A DNA stretch of 48,742 nucleotides from Clostridia bacterium (GTDB taxonomy: Bacteria; Bacillota; Clostridia; Oscillospirales; CAG-272): assembly GCA_017411745.1 (NCBI GenBank), contig JAFQPM010000009.1, forward strand, positions 1-48,742, given 5' to 3'. The notes beneath the pieces were generated by a model. That model did no database searches. It was not told where the DNA came from and saw only the letters and a program-made list of their open reading frames with translations. Shown one piece after another: positions 1 through 6,394 of this stretch. A program made the position numbers and the translations under genes. Positions within the stretch are counted from its first letter, which is position 1. Each line of letters opens with the position of its first letter.

Positions 1-312
1 AAAGCTATCAAGGACGGCAAGATTACTTTCTTTGTTGCAAAGCGTGGATACCGTGCTGTCGGTATGTGTAGCGTTGTAAAATGCTATTCTACCTTCTCTT
101 GCTCGGACACGGGCGTATATGAGGATTTTTACATCGAACCGGCTTTCCGTGGTAAAGGCATTGCTCGGAAATTAGCGCAGGCTGCACAGGCTTGGTGCAA
201 GGATAATGGCATATCGAGCTTAACGGTATGCTGTGCCCCGTGTGATGAAAAGATGTATCAAGCACTTGGCTTTGACACCCACTTGGGTACAACTTTCGCA
301 CACATTGAATAA
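1..312 (+). CDS. GNAT-family N-acetyltransferase, C-terminal part (cut by window edge)
   Basis: The frame is open from base 1 to a TAA stop at 310-312, so the gene begins left of the window; the internal ATG at 64 is not taken as the start. What remains is the C-terminal half of a GNAT acetyltransferase. It has the strand ending in 'YEDFYIEPAFRGKGIA', with the acetyl-CoA pyrophosphate-binding RGKGIA loop (family pattern R/Q-x-x-G-x-G/A), then an alpha helix and the typical late 'YQALGF' motif. The family moves acetyl from acetyl-CoA to an amine; the substrate here cannot be read. It is the first visible member of a block of small + strand enzyme genes running to about 4580. Confidence 0.85.
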   Translation, partial: KAIKDGKITFFVAKRGYRAVGMCSVVKCYSTFSCSDTGVYEDFYIEPAFRGKGIARKLAQAAQAWCKDNGISSLTVCCAPCDEKMYQALGFDTHLGTTFAHIE

Positions 313-322
313 CTAACAAAAG

Positions 323-352
323 GGCGGCGCTTCGGTTCGCCGAGTCGCCGCC
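323..352. other. GC-rich stem-loop between two GNAT genes
   Basis: GGCGGCG at 323-329 pairs with CGCCGCC at 346-352. Inside, TCGG (332-335) pairs with CCGA (340-343) around a TTCG tetraloop, with a 2x2 internal mismatch between the two stems. No run of T follows, so it is a weak terminator candidate, or else an mRNA-stabilising or processing hairpin between the first and second GNAT genes. It was considered as an integron attC site and rejected. Confidence 0.6.
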
Positions 353-376
353 TACCTCTAAATTAGGAAAAGAACT

Positions 377-907
377 ATGATACTTAAAACTGAAAGATTA
401 ACCATCCGCCACATCGTTGCGGATGATTGGAAAAGCATAAAAGAAATATGGGTGGACTTTAACACTTCCGCCCTTTCACAGTACGACAAGCCCCACATCA
501 CAGATGATGCGGATGTTCAGCCGAGAATTGCAAAGTGGGCGGTAGCGAACAGCGGCACCGAGCATATGTTTTTTGCTATCTGCCTTGGAGATACCGTGAT
601 CGGATACATAGCCTTTAACATCCGAGAAAACGGACACGAGATCGGGTATTGCTTCCACTCCGCATACCACGGCAAGGGCTACGCAAAGGAAAGTCACTTG
701 GCACTCATTGACTATATGCGTGATCTTGGCATCAAAAGGCTGACCGCAGGCACGGCATTGAGTAACACGCCTTCTGTTTCGCTTCTCAAATCCTTGGGCT
801 TTGAGCTGATCGAAACAGAAAAGGTGTCGTTCTATAAGGATGCCGAGGGCAACGATATTGTGTTTGACGGCGGCATTTTTGAATTGAATTTGGAGAAAGA
901 ACAATGA
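377..907 (+). CDS. GNAT-family N-acetyltransferase (RimJ/RimL type)
   Basis: This 176-residue protein starts 'MILKTERLTIR', the usual opening of RimJ/RimL-like acetyltransferases that modify protein N-termini or small amines. 'IGYCFHSAYHGKGYAKES' holds the core strand and the HGKGYA acetyl-CoA loop. 'GTALSNTPSVSLLKSLGFE' matches the N-x-x-S-x-x-x-x-x-x-x-G-F end motif of this subfamily. The ATG at 377 follows a GGAAAAG purine stretch. Its stop overlaps the start of the next gene (ATGA at 904-907), so the two are probably translationally coupled. Its last codons lie inside a sequence that recurs before the third GNAT gene (see findings). The substrate is unknown. Confidence 0.9.
   Translation: MILKTERLTIRHIVADDWKSIKEIWVDFNTSALSQYDKPHITDDADVQPRIAKWAVANSGTEHMFFAICLGDTVIGYIAFNIRENGHEIGYCFHSAYHGKGYAKESHLALIDYMRDLGIKRLTAGTALSNTPSVSLLKSLGFELIETEKVSFYKDAEGNDIVFDGGIFELNLEKEQ
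878..907 (+). repeat. Junction repeat, left copy
   Basis: The segment TTTGAATTGAATTTGGAGAA and onward to the ATG at 904 contains the end of the second GNAT gene, the ribosome binding site TTTGGAGAAAG and the start of the ADP-ribosyltransferase-like gene. A near copy, one base shorter and with a few substitutions, occurs at about 1529-1558. The two flank the ADP-ribosyltransferase-like gene. Confidence 0.7.
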
Positions 908-1539
908 CAGAAGCACAGAAAGAAACACTAAATTTTTATACGACGAATGACTATTTGCTAATTAACGGACTCCTTTGGGGAGAAAGCGAAAAAAAGATTA
1001 ACGCATATATCGACATCATCAATCAAGACGGACAGGCTGTGATGAAAGAAGCTACCGAAATGGGATACGATGTTCGGTGGGGTTGCAGTAAAGAGGAAGG
1101 CGAAAAACGATATCAGATCTATCAAAAGCGTTTTCCGATTATTGATAGCGAGGATATAAGAGTCCAAATCATTGAACGGGCAAAAGCCGATATTGCAAAT
1201 ATGATGTCTTGTTTAGAACCGCTTACATCGGAACTCACGTTGTATCGGAATATAAAAACAAACTTTGTTAGCAACCTTGAAGAAGGCAGCATTATTAAGT
1301 ATTTGGGCTTTTCCTCTTGCAGCCTAAATCCGCATACTGCTGAGGATGCAATGTACGGTTCGGGTGGATGTACTTTGTGCGAAATAATCGCTCCCGTTGG
1401 TACACCTGCCATCAGACTTGACTTGATGCCCGATGTGCAGAACGAGCCGGATGAGGTTATTTTAGCTCCGGTGGATTTTCTCGTCACTAAAGTTGACGGT
1501 GAAAGTGGTAAAATATATATGATGGTGTGTTTGAATTGA
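904..1539 (+). CDS. Putative ADP-ribosyltransferase-fold protein
   Basis: This 211-residue protein has no signal peptide or membrane segment. The last ~100 residues fit the plan of mono-ADP-ribosyltransferases of the ADPrib_exo_Tox type: an Arg after a hydrophobic strand ('LTLYRNI', R115), a 'GFSSCS' segment (135-140) where the family has F-x-S-T-S, then 'LCEIIAPVGTPAI' and a late 'EPDEVILAP' (E184) where the family has the catalytic E-x-E. The residue two before E184 is Pro182, not the usual Glu/Gln, although Glu181 is next to it, so transfer to protein is uncertain and NAD hydrolysis or an inactive fold are possible. The N-terminal ~100 residues are not recognised. Being bracketed by repeated junction sequence suggests insertion. 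The family call rests on motif reading only. Confidence 0.55.
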   Translation: MTEAQKETLNFYTTNDYLLINGLLWGESEKKINAYIDIINQDGQAVMKEATEMGYDVRWGCSKEEGEKRYQIYQKRFPIIDSEDIRVQIIERAKADIANMMSCLEPLTSELTLYRNIKTNFVSNLEEGSIIKYLGFSSCSLNPHTAEDAMYGSGGCTLCEIIAPVGTPAIRLDLMPDVQNEPDEVILAPVDFLVTKVDGESGKIYMMVCLN

Positions 1540-1558
1540 TTTGGAGAAAGCAAAATGA
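1529..1558 (+). repeat. Junction repeat, right copy
   Basis: TTTGAATTGATTTGGAGAAA and onward to the ATG at 1555 repeats the sequence at 878-907 with one base deleted. It supplies the stop codon (TGA at 1537-1539) of the ADP-ribosyltransferase-like gene and the ribosome binding site of the next GNAT gene. Confidence 0.7.
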
Positions 1559-2004
1559 ACATTACATACAGACAAATGCAAAAAGAGGATATTGCAAAGG
1601 TTACACCTCTTTTCATCGAATATTGGAACGGAACGGGCGACGAATGGACTCCCGAACTTGTATACAGCAGAGTTTGGCAGGTGCTTGGCTCTCCCGATTC
1701 TTATTGTATGATTGCCGAGGACGGCGAAAATGTCATTGGGTTCGCAATGGGCAGATTTGAAACCTTCTACGATCTTACGGCGTACAATCTTGTGGAGATT
1801 ATTGTGGCATCCGAATACCAAAAAAGCGGTATTGGCACAAAAATGATGGCAGAGCTTGAAGGACGAGTAAAAAAAATGGGAGCTGCTATGGTTCAGCTCA
1901 TATCCGTCAATGATGAAATGCACGAGCATTTCTATGGTAAGCTCGGATACGGCGATGCCACCAATTTGAAATTGAAATCGAAGTTTTTAGTGAAAATGGA
2001 ATGA
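1555..2004 (+). CDS. GNAT-family N-acetyltransferase
   Basis: This 149-residue GNAT protein opens 'MNITYRQMQKEDIAKV', a standard GNAT first strand. 'IIVASEYQKSGIGTKMM' carries the acetyl-CoA loop QKSGIG, and 'HEHFYGKLGYGDA' is the C-terminal motif. The start ATG lies 10 bases after a GGAG site, within the junction repeat shared with the gene two places upstream. An ATG in another frame (1527) was ignored. It probably acetylates a small amine or a free amino group; the substrate is not predictable. Confidence 0.9.
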   Translation: MNITYRQMQKEDIAKVTPLFIEYWNGTGDEWTPELVYSRVWQVLGSPDSYCMIAEDGENVIGFAMGRFETFYDLTAYNLVEIIVASEYQKSGIGTKMMAELEGRVKKMGAAMVQLISVNDEMHEHFYGKLGYGDATNLKLKSKFLVKME

Positions 2005-2020
2005 ATCAAGGAGTCTATCT

Positions 2021-2488
2021 ATGAGCGAGATTAAACACGAGTCAATCGATAACATACCTAAAAGCCATAAAAACGAACACGAGGGCTACGAATATTATCG
2101 CCGTAAATTTGTACCCTTTGGAGTTGCCCAAAACTCTTTGGTTAGCATTTATGAGATACCCCCGATGAAAGCGGCATACCCCTACCATTACCATCATAAC
2201 AACGAGGAAACGTTCTATATTATCAGCGGTGAAGGAATTTTGCGAACTCCGAATGGTGAACGTAAGGTGAGCGCAGGAGATCTTTTGTTCTTTCCTACCG
2301 GTGCGGAAGGTGCGCACAAGCTAACAAATTCATCTGAAACTGAAAACCTTGTTTATATCGACTTTGATGTAGTACACGATGTAGATATTACCATCTATCC
2401 CGACTCTGAAAAGATCGGAGTGTGGGGTATGGGAATTAACAAGCTCTATCCGCAGGCAAGTGATGTGGACTATTACGACGGAGAATAA
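2021..2488 (+). CDS. Cupin-domain protein
   Basis: This 155-residue single-domain cupin starts at ATG 2021 after AAGGAG. The metal-binding motif 1 is visible as 'HYHHNNEE' (H56, H58, E62/E63), followed by 'GEGILRTPNGE' and 'AGDLLFFPTG'. The motif 2 His is H99 in 'AHK'. The set H-x-H-x(3-4)-E...H is complete, so a bound divalent metal is likely. Cupins of this size act as isomerases, sugar-modifying enzymes or ligand-binding proteins, and the sequence does not say which. It sits in the same closely spaced + strand run as the GNAT genes. Confidence 0.85.
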   Translation: MSEIKHESIDNIPKSHKNEHEGYEYYRRKFVPFGVAQNSLVSIYEIPPMKAAYPYHYHHNNEETFYIISGEGILRTPNGERKVSAGDLLFFPTGAEGAHKLTNSSETENLVYIDFDVVHDVDITIYPDSEKIGVWGMGINKLYPQASDVDYYDGE

Positions 2489-2492
2489 GACA

Positions 2493-2750
2493 ATGGACGA
2501 AAAGTTGCTTGGCAAATGTGGCTTTTACTGCGGTGCTTGCCCTACATACATAAAAGGCGGCTGCCGTGGTTGTGAGGAAGAACACACTATGGGAGATTGC
2601 TTCACCCGTGATTGCGTGAAAGAAAAGAAGTTGAATTTCTGCGGAGAGTGCAAGAGTTTTCCGTGTGATACGATTATGACCAAGCCACACTCTACCGTAC
2701 TTGATAAGAATTGGCTTGCGTGGAAAAAGGAAAGCGAGAGGAACGGATAA
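2493..2750 (+). CDS. DUF3795 cysteine-rich protein
   Basis: The 85-residue protein has ten cysteines in paired spacing: C9, C13 and C16 ('CGFYCGAC'), C24/C27, C36, C41, C50/C53 ('CGEC') and C58 in 'SFPC'. This is the pattern of DUF3795, a small family of unknown function thought to bind metal. The ATG at 2493 is preferred over an in-frame ATG at 2460, because the conserved family start is 'MDEKLLGKCGFYC' and the upstream ATG lies inside the cupin gene. Its stop abuts the ATG of the Nudix gene at 2751, so coupled translation is likely. Confidence 0.85.
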   Translation: MDEKLLGKCGFYCGACPTYIKGGCRGCEEEHTMGDCFTRDCVKEKKLNFCGECKSFPCDTIMTKPHSTVLDKNWLAWKKESERNG

Positions 2751-3236
2751 ATGGCAGACATACTTTTCAAAACAGATGATTACATCTTTTCGTACCGTGT
2801 CGGTGGACTTTTGATCCACAATGGCAAGGTACTTATGCAAAAGCTTGTCGGTGAGGACGGCTATGCCTTTATCGGCGGTCACGTTGACTTTGGGGAAACG
2901 ACCGCAGAAACGATCGTAAGAGAATTTAAGGAAGAAATCGGCGCGGACATCAAGGTAGAAAGACTCTTTATGGTGAACGAGAATTTCTTCCCTTGGGGTA
3001 CTCGTCCTTGTCAGCAGATAAACCTATACTATTTGGTTTCATTAAAGGACGAAACGCAAATACCGCTTGACAGAAATTTCAAGGCACTCGACGAACTTGG
3101 CAACGAGCGTATAGAGCTTGATATGTGTTGGATACCGCTTGAAGACGTACTGTTCAAGAATATCTATCCGCCGCAGGCAAAAGAATACATCGTGAATACA
3201 CCTAACGAGATAGTGTACTTTGTTTATAAGGAGTGA
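2751..3236 (+). CDS. Nudix hydrolase
   Basis: This 161-residue protein carries a complete Nudix box G-x5-E-x7-R-E-x2-E-E-x-G: G43, E49, R57-E58, E61-E62 and G64. The two glutamates of the REFKEE helix bind the catalytic metal. Nudix enzymes hydrolyse nucleoside diphosphates linked to another group, such as modified NTPs or ADP-sugars, and the substrate is open here. 'VGGLLIHNGKVLM' before the box is the usual first strand. The start ATG immediately follows the stop of the DUF3795 gene. Confidence 0.92.
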   Translation: MADILFKTDDYIFSYRVGGLLIHNGKVLMQKLVGEDGYAFIGGHVDFGETTAETIVREFKEEIGADIKVERLFMVNENFFPWGTRPCQQINLYYLVSLKDETQIPLDRNFKALDELGNERIELDMCWIPLEDVLFKNIYPPQAKEYIVNTPNEIVYFVYKE

Positions 3237-3240
3237 ACGT

Positions 3241-3777
3241 ATGGGGAGCGTTATATTAGTTTGCGGTTTGAATGGCGCAGGCAAAAGCACACTGGCAAAA
3301 GCACTTGCCGAAAGATTAAATCTCCGCTTCATTGATATTGAAGATATATACTTTTCTCGTCAAGACAATCCGGATTATCCGTATGAAAAATCCCGTCCTT
3401 ATGAAGAAGTTATATCAATGCTTACAAACCTTGTCACCGATGAAAAAGATTTTGTTTTGGCATCGGTAACAGGTAGCTTTGGAGATGAGTTTATTTCTCA
3501 CTTGAAGTGTGTAATCTCCATTGAAGTTCCAAAGGAGATACGATTAAAGCGAGTATACGATAGGTCATACAATCTTTTCGGCGAGAAAAGCTGTGAAGGC
3601 GGTGATTATTACGAGCAAATCAAGTCATTCCATAATTTTTGTGCTTCAAGGGATGAAAATTTAGTTGAGGATTGGCTATCAACGATATGCTGCCCTATTA
3701 TCAGAGTAGGTGGAATATTGCCAATAAGTGATAATGTGAATCAACTTGCTAAAAAGTTGAATGTACAGAAGGAGTAA
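3241..3777 (+). CDS. P-loop NTPase, kinase-like
   Basis: This 178-residue protein has the Walker A motif 'GLNGAGKST' (9-17) directly after the first strand, then 'LRFIDIEDIYFSR', which resembles the substrate-binding segment after the P-loop in shikimate/gluconate kinase-like enzymes. 'KEIRLKRVYDRS' could be the lid. It probably phosphorylates a small molecule, but no specific family could be named. ATG 3241 is preferred over an ATG at 3220 inside the preceding gene, because an AAGGAG site ends 8 bases before 3241 and the Walker A then falls at the usual distance from the N terminus. Confidence 0.75.
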   Translation: MGSVILVCGLNGAGKSTLAKALAERLNLRFIDIEDIYFSRQDNPDYPYEKSRPYEEVISMLTNLVTDEKDFVLASVTGSFGDEFISHLKCVISIEVPKEIRLKRVYDRSYNLFGEKSCEGGDYYEQIKSFHNFCASRDENLVEDWLSTICCPIIRVGGILPISDNVNQLAKKLNVQKE

Positions 3778-3779
3778 CT

Positions 3780-4580
3780 ATGGACTTTGAACAACTTGCA
3801 AAAATAGAAAACGAAAGCGAACGTGTAAACAGAACCTATGATATATTCAACGAGGACGCAAGGCTTAATCATTCAAAAGCTGCGAGAGTTGAATTTCTGA
3901 CTACCGTTCACTACATAGAAAAATACTTGAAGGATGGCGACAAGATTCTCGACATCGGTGCAGGCGCAGGTGAATACAGCCTTTATTTTGCCCGTAAGGG
4001 TTATGAAGTGTCGGCTCTTGAACTTGCCGATGCCAATATTGCCGCTTTCAAAAAGAAGCTCACACCCGAAGATAAGATCGACCTCGTTCAAGGTAATGCA
4101 CTTGACCTCTCTCGCTATGCAGATAAGTCGTTTGATATTGTCCTTCTGTTCGGCCCGCTTTATCATTTGAAAAATGATGCGGACAAACAGAAATGCATCA
4201 GCGAAGCAAAGCGTGTTTGTAAAGATGACGGCAAGATCTTCTTTGCCTTTATTTCCAATGACTTTGTTTTTCTCACCGAGTTCGGATACGACGCAAATTA
4301 TTTTTCGAACGGTGACTACGATAAGGAAACATTCAAGCTCAACGACTTTCCGTTTGTGTTCCACACAGTCGGTGCGGCACGAAAACTTCTTACGGACGGT
4401 GGCATAAACGTATTGCATGAGGTCGCGTCAGACGGAGCAAGCGAGCTTTTGGCTGCAAGGATCAACGAAATGAGCGACGAGGACTATGCGCAGTATCTCC
4501 GTTATCACTTCTATATCTGCGAAAAGCCGGAGCTTCTTGGTATGACGAACCATCTGCTTTTCGTTGGAAAATCAAAATAA
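3780..4580 (+). CDS. Class I SAM-dependent methyltransferase
   Basis: The 266-residue protein has the glycine-rich motif I 'ILDIGAGAGEYSLYFA' (D58-G64), an acidic residue ending the next strand ('VSALELADANI'), 'VQGNALDLSRYADKSFDIV' (motifs II/III) and 'LLFGPLYHL' (motif IV). The S-adenosylmethionine-binding fold is clear; the acceptor is unknown. The start follows a GGAG site by 5 bases and the stop of the kinase-like gene by 2. It is the last gene of the accessory run and ends at the first palindrome of a foldback element. Confidence 0.9.
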   Translation: MDFEQLAKIENESERVNRTYDIFNEDARLNHSKAARVEFLTTVHYIEKYLKDGDKILDIGAGAGEYSLYFARKGYEVSALELADANIAAFKKKLTPEDKIDLVQGNALDLSRYADKSFDIVLLFGPLYHLKNDADKQKCISEAKRVCKDDGKIFFAFISNDFVFLTEFGYDANYFSNGDYDKETFKLNDFPFVFHTVGAARKLLTDGGINVLHEVASDGASELLAARINEMSDEDYAQYLRYHFYICEKPELLGMTNHLLFVGKSK

Positions 4581-4882
4581 GGAAAGGACTGCGATGCAGT
4601 CCTTTCCTTGAGACTGTCGAAAAAGCTGTTCTACCGCAAGCGGAGAAAAGGCGTCGATAGAAAAGCAACATAAAAAGAAAAAACTCAGTAAAAAGATAAG
4701 CACAAGAATTTCATCGAGAAATCCTTGTGCTTGCTTGCTTTTTACGTTCTTACACTCTGGCGTACCCTCGTACGCCGACGAATGTAAGAACGAAAAATAT
4801 ACCTACCTTTTTCGAGGTCTCCCAGCGTGTCGAGCCTTTCTCGACACGCTGAAGGAAAGGACTGCGATGCAGTCCTTTCCTT
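4579..4882. repeat. Foldback element bounded by two identical 31 bp palindromes
   Basis: This stretch has no gene but is nearly all inverted repeats. An identical perfect palindrome (14 bp arm AAGGAAAGGACTGC, loop GAT) sits at 4579-4609 and 4852-4882. Between them lie an outer inverted repeat (4610-4625 with 4807-4821, GAGACTGTCGAAAAAG against CTTTTTCGAGGTCTC), a stem-loop at 4698-4733 followed by TTTTT, a nested hairpin at 4745-4792 (10 bp outer stem, GGCGTAC/GTACGCC inner stem) and a hairpin at 4823-4851 (12 bp stem CAGCGTGTCGAG). It may be a terminator cluster between two convergent genes, or a non-autonomous MITE-like element. Confidence 0.75.
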
Positions 4883-4899
4883 GTGTATAAAAACAATTT

Positions 4900-5691
4900 T
4901 TATTTTCTCTTAAGCTTACCAACTACCCTGCCGCAGCAGACGATCTCTTCAAAATTCTTGAGAAGAATGGGCTCATAGTCGGGATTGAGCGAAATGAGTC
5001 GGTCGCCGCCAAACTTCTTGAAATATCCGTCGCCGTCGAGAATGAAAATTCCAAGCTCGCCGTATTCAACCGAGTCGCACTCCTCAACGAGCAGAACGTC
5101 GCCGTCGCGATATTTCGGCTCCATACTGTTACCCTTGATGCGAAGCGCAAAGTCTGCCGCCGCGGTCTCGTGATTGTCGGGAATGTTGATCTCAACCGAC
5201 TCTGTATCGGTCAGATAAACTCCAGTTCCCGCAGACACGGGAAGATCGTAAAGCGAGATCTTTCTGCGCGAAAGCCCGACCGCGCTCTTCATCGCCGCAC
5301 CGCGCACCGACGCGCCGCCTGCAATGATCTGTCCGCGGAAGCCTCTGTCGCTGCCTCCAGCCTCCCTTTCGGACTCCTTGGAGATCACCATAGCCACAAG
5401 CTCGCGGCTGTGCGCGTCAAGCTTACGGTAATTTTCAATAAGAGTTATCTCCTTGTCGGAAAGCGTGTAGTTATTGGTGTTTTCGGGAATGCCCGTCAGA
5501 ATATAATCGACCGAGCACTCAAGCGCGGCGCAGATAGCCACGATATTGGAAAGCTTGGGTGAGTCGCTGATTCCCGCCAATATTTTGGACAGAGTGCCAA
5601 GCGGTATACCCGTCATCTCGGACAGCTGATCGTTGGTGATCCTTCTCTCGCTCTTTATCTGTTTGAGTCTGTCAATGTAAGTGTATTCCAT
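4900..5691 (-). CDS. XRE/S24 (cI-like) autocleaving transcriptional repressor
   Basis: The 263-residue protein has an N-terminal helix-turn-helix (about 6-66, 'ITNDQLSEMTGIPLGTLSKI'), a linker with low-complexity Gly/Ala, and a C-terminal S24 LexA-type protease domain. The cleavage dipeptide is A154-G155 ('PVSAGTG'), the nucleophile is S189 in 'GNSMEPKYRDGD' and the general base is K225 or K226 in 'GYFKKF'. The XRE rather than winged-helix DNA-binding domain makes it a cI/HdiR-type regulator and not LexA itself. Such repressors cleave themselves on DNA damage. It is divergent from a small membrane protein gene across a region with two good promoters and repeats, which suggests that it controls that gene and itself. 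Confidence 0.9.
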   Translation of the reverse strand: MEYTYIDRLKQIKSERRITNDQLSEMTGIPLGTLSKILAGISDSPKLSNIVAICAALECSVDYILTGIPENTNNYTLSDKEITLIENYRKLDAHSRELVAMVISKESEREAGGSDRGFRGQIIAGGASVRGAAMKSAVGLSRRKISLYDLPVSAGTGVYLTDTESVEINIPDNHETAAADFALRIKGNSMEPKYRDGDVLLVEECDSVEYGELGIFILDGDGYFKKFGGDRLISLNPDYEPILLKNFEEIVCCGRVVGKLKRK

Positions 5692-5771
5692 ATTTCAACA
5701 CCCTTCCTTTATTAATGCGCGGCAGGTTCTTAATCGGAATCAAACCGCGTCGTTTTTCTGTTTACGGAATT

Positions 5772-5800
5772 ATTATATCACAGAAAAATCGTTTTGTAAA
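5772..5800 (-). promoter_or_regulatory. Promoter for the XRE/S24 repressor
   Basis: On the minus strand, TTTACA (plus positions 5795-5800) and TATAAT (5772-5777) are separated by exactly 17 bp. This is a near-consensus housekeeping promoter about 80 bp upstream of the repressor start codon. Confidence 0.75.
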
Positions 5801-5817
5801 GGGGTTTTTGAAAATAT

Positions 5818-5847
5818 TTTTCCAAAATTCGAAAAAATTTTCCAAAA
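5818..5847. promoter_or_regulatory. Candidate operator: TTTTCCAAAA repeats 20 bp apart
   Basis: TTTTCCAAAA occurs at 5818-5827 and 5838-5847, exactly two helical turns apart, with ATTCGAAAAA (5827-5836) between them. They lie between the -35 boxes of the two divergent promoters, where a cI-like repressor would be expected to bind. The assignment is inferred from position and repetition only. Confidence 0.45.
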
Positions 5848-5863
5848 ACATTTCAAAAAGGTA

Positions 5864-5892
5864 TTGACAAGTTCCGTTTTTGGTGTTATAAT
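5864..5892 (+). promoter_or_regulatory. Consensus promoter for the small membrane protein
   Basis: TTGACA (5864-5869) and TATAAT (5887-5892) are both perfect consensus boxes with a 17 bp spacer. Such a strong promoter next to a repressor gene suggests that it is normally held off. Confidence 0.85.
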
Positions 5893-5910
5893 AGCCTCAC
5901 AAGAACAAAA

Positions 5911-5950
5911 TTTCGACCAAATTCGAGAAATTTCATTCCATTTCGAGAAA
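5911..5950. promoter_or_regulatory. Phased TTCGA repeats downstream of the promoter
   Basis: Four 10-mers run head to tail: TTTCGACCAA (5911), ATTCGAGAAA (5921), TTTCATTCCA (5931) and TTTCGAGAAA (5941). The second and fourth share TTCGAGAAA at exactly 20 bp spacing. TTTC-GA-GAAA is itself an inverted repeat. They fall just after the expected transcription start and could be operators for the adjacent repressor. Confidence 0.45.
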
Positions 5951-5988
5951 ATCTCCACCATATACGATTTTTAAAGCGAGGTAACAAT

Positions 5989-6297
5989 ATGAACGCTTAT
6001 TATCAGAATCCCAAGATCACAAGAGCAACAGATATACGTCCCTACCCCTCCGTCACCGTCGGCGATAAGCTGATCTCTTTCATTTGTACGATAGTAGCCG
6101 CCCTCACGTGCAGCGTGGCGATCAAGGTTGAAAAGGCAGTGCTTTGCACAGTCTGCTTCGTCGGATTCTTCGGCGTTATCGGCGGTATGGAAAGCGGAGC
6201 TGTAGGAATGCTCGCAGGTCTTTTCCTCTGCGCCATTATCGGCGGAATCGAGCTTTTGATATTTAAGAGTCTGTTTGGAAAGAAGACTCATAAATAA
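5989..6297 (+). CDS. Small membrane protein of unknown function
   Basis: This 102-residue protein starts at ATG 5989 after a GCGAGG site. A polar N terminus (1-27) is followed by two to three hydrophobic helices at about 28-46, 50-73 and 77-96, and a basic tail 'FGKKTHK'. The family is not recognised. The gene is alone between a consensus promoter with repeats and a strong bidirectional terminator, so it is a single-gene unit likely controlled by the divergent XRE/S24 repressor. A damage-induced or immunity-type membrane protein is conceivable, but the sequence shows no functional motif. Confidence 0.7.
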   Translation: MNAYYQNPKITRATDIRPYPSVTVGDKLISFICTIVAALTCSVAIKVEKAVLCTVCFVGFFGVIGGMESGAVGMLAGLFLCAIIGGIELLIFKSLFGKKTHK

Positions 6298-6353
6298 TAT
6301 AGCGTGTAGTTTTCCCTCCACCAAAAGCTATGGCAGGGTCATAGCCATAGCTA

Positions 6354-6390
6354 AAAAACGGGCTTGCTCTGTCTGAGCAAGCCCGTTTTT
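6354..6390. terminator. Bidirectional intrinsic terminator
   Basis: A 16 bp perfect stem (AAAAACGGGCTTGCTC at 6354-6369 with its complement at 6375-6390) surrounds a 5-base loop TGTCT. It ends in T on one strand and begins in A on the other, so it can end both the small membrane protein transcript and the convergent spoIIP transcript. A second short inverted repeat (AGCTATGGC / GCCATAGCT) lies just to its left. Confidence 0.9.
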
Positions 6391-6394
6391 CAGA

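Noticed and set aside
313..376. attC-like recombination site of an integron cassette
   Set aside because: The hairpin at 323-352 is GC-rich, but it lacks the paired R/YYYAAC and GTTRRRY core sites, and no similar site follows the other genes of the run.
4462..4671. Small minus-strand coding region across the first palindrome
   Set aside because: It overlaps the methyltransferase gene and the foldback element, has no ribosome binding site and no recognisable motif.
4900..5691. LexA
   Set aside because: The protease domain is LexA-like, but the DNA-binding part is an XRE helix-turn-helix, not the LexA winged helix, so it is cI/HdiR-like.
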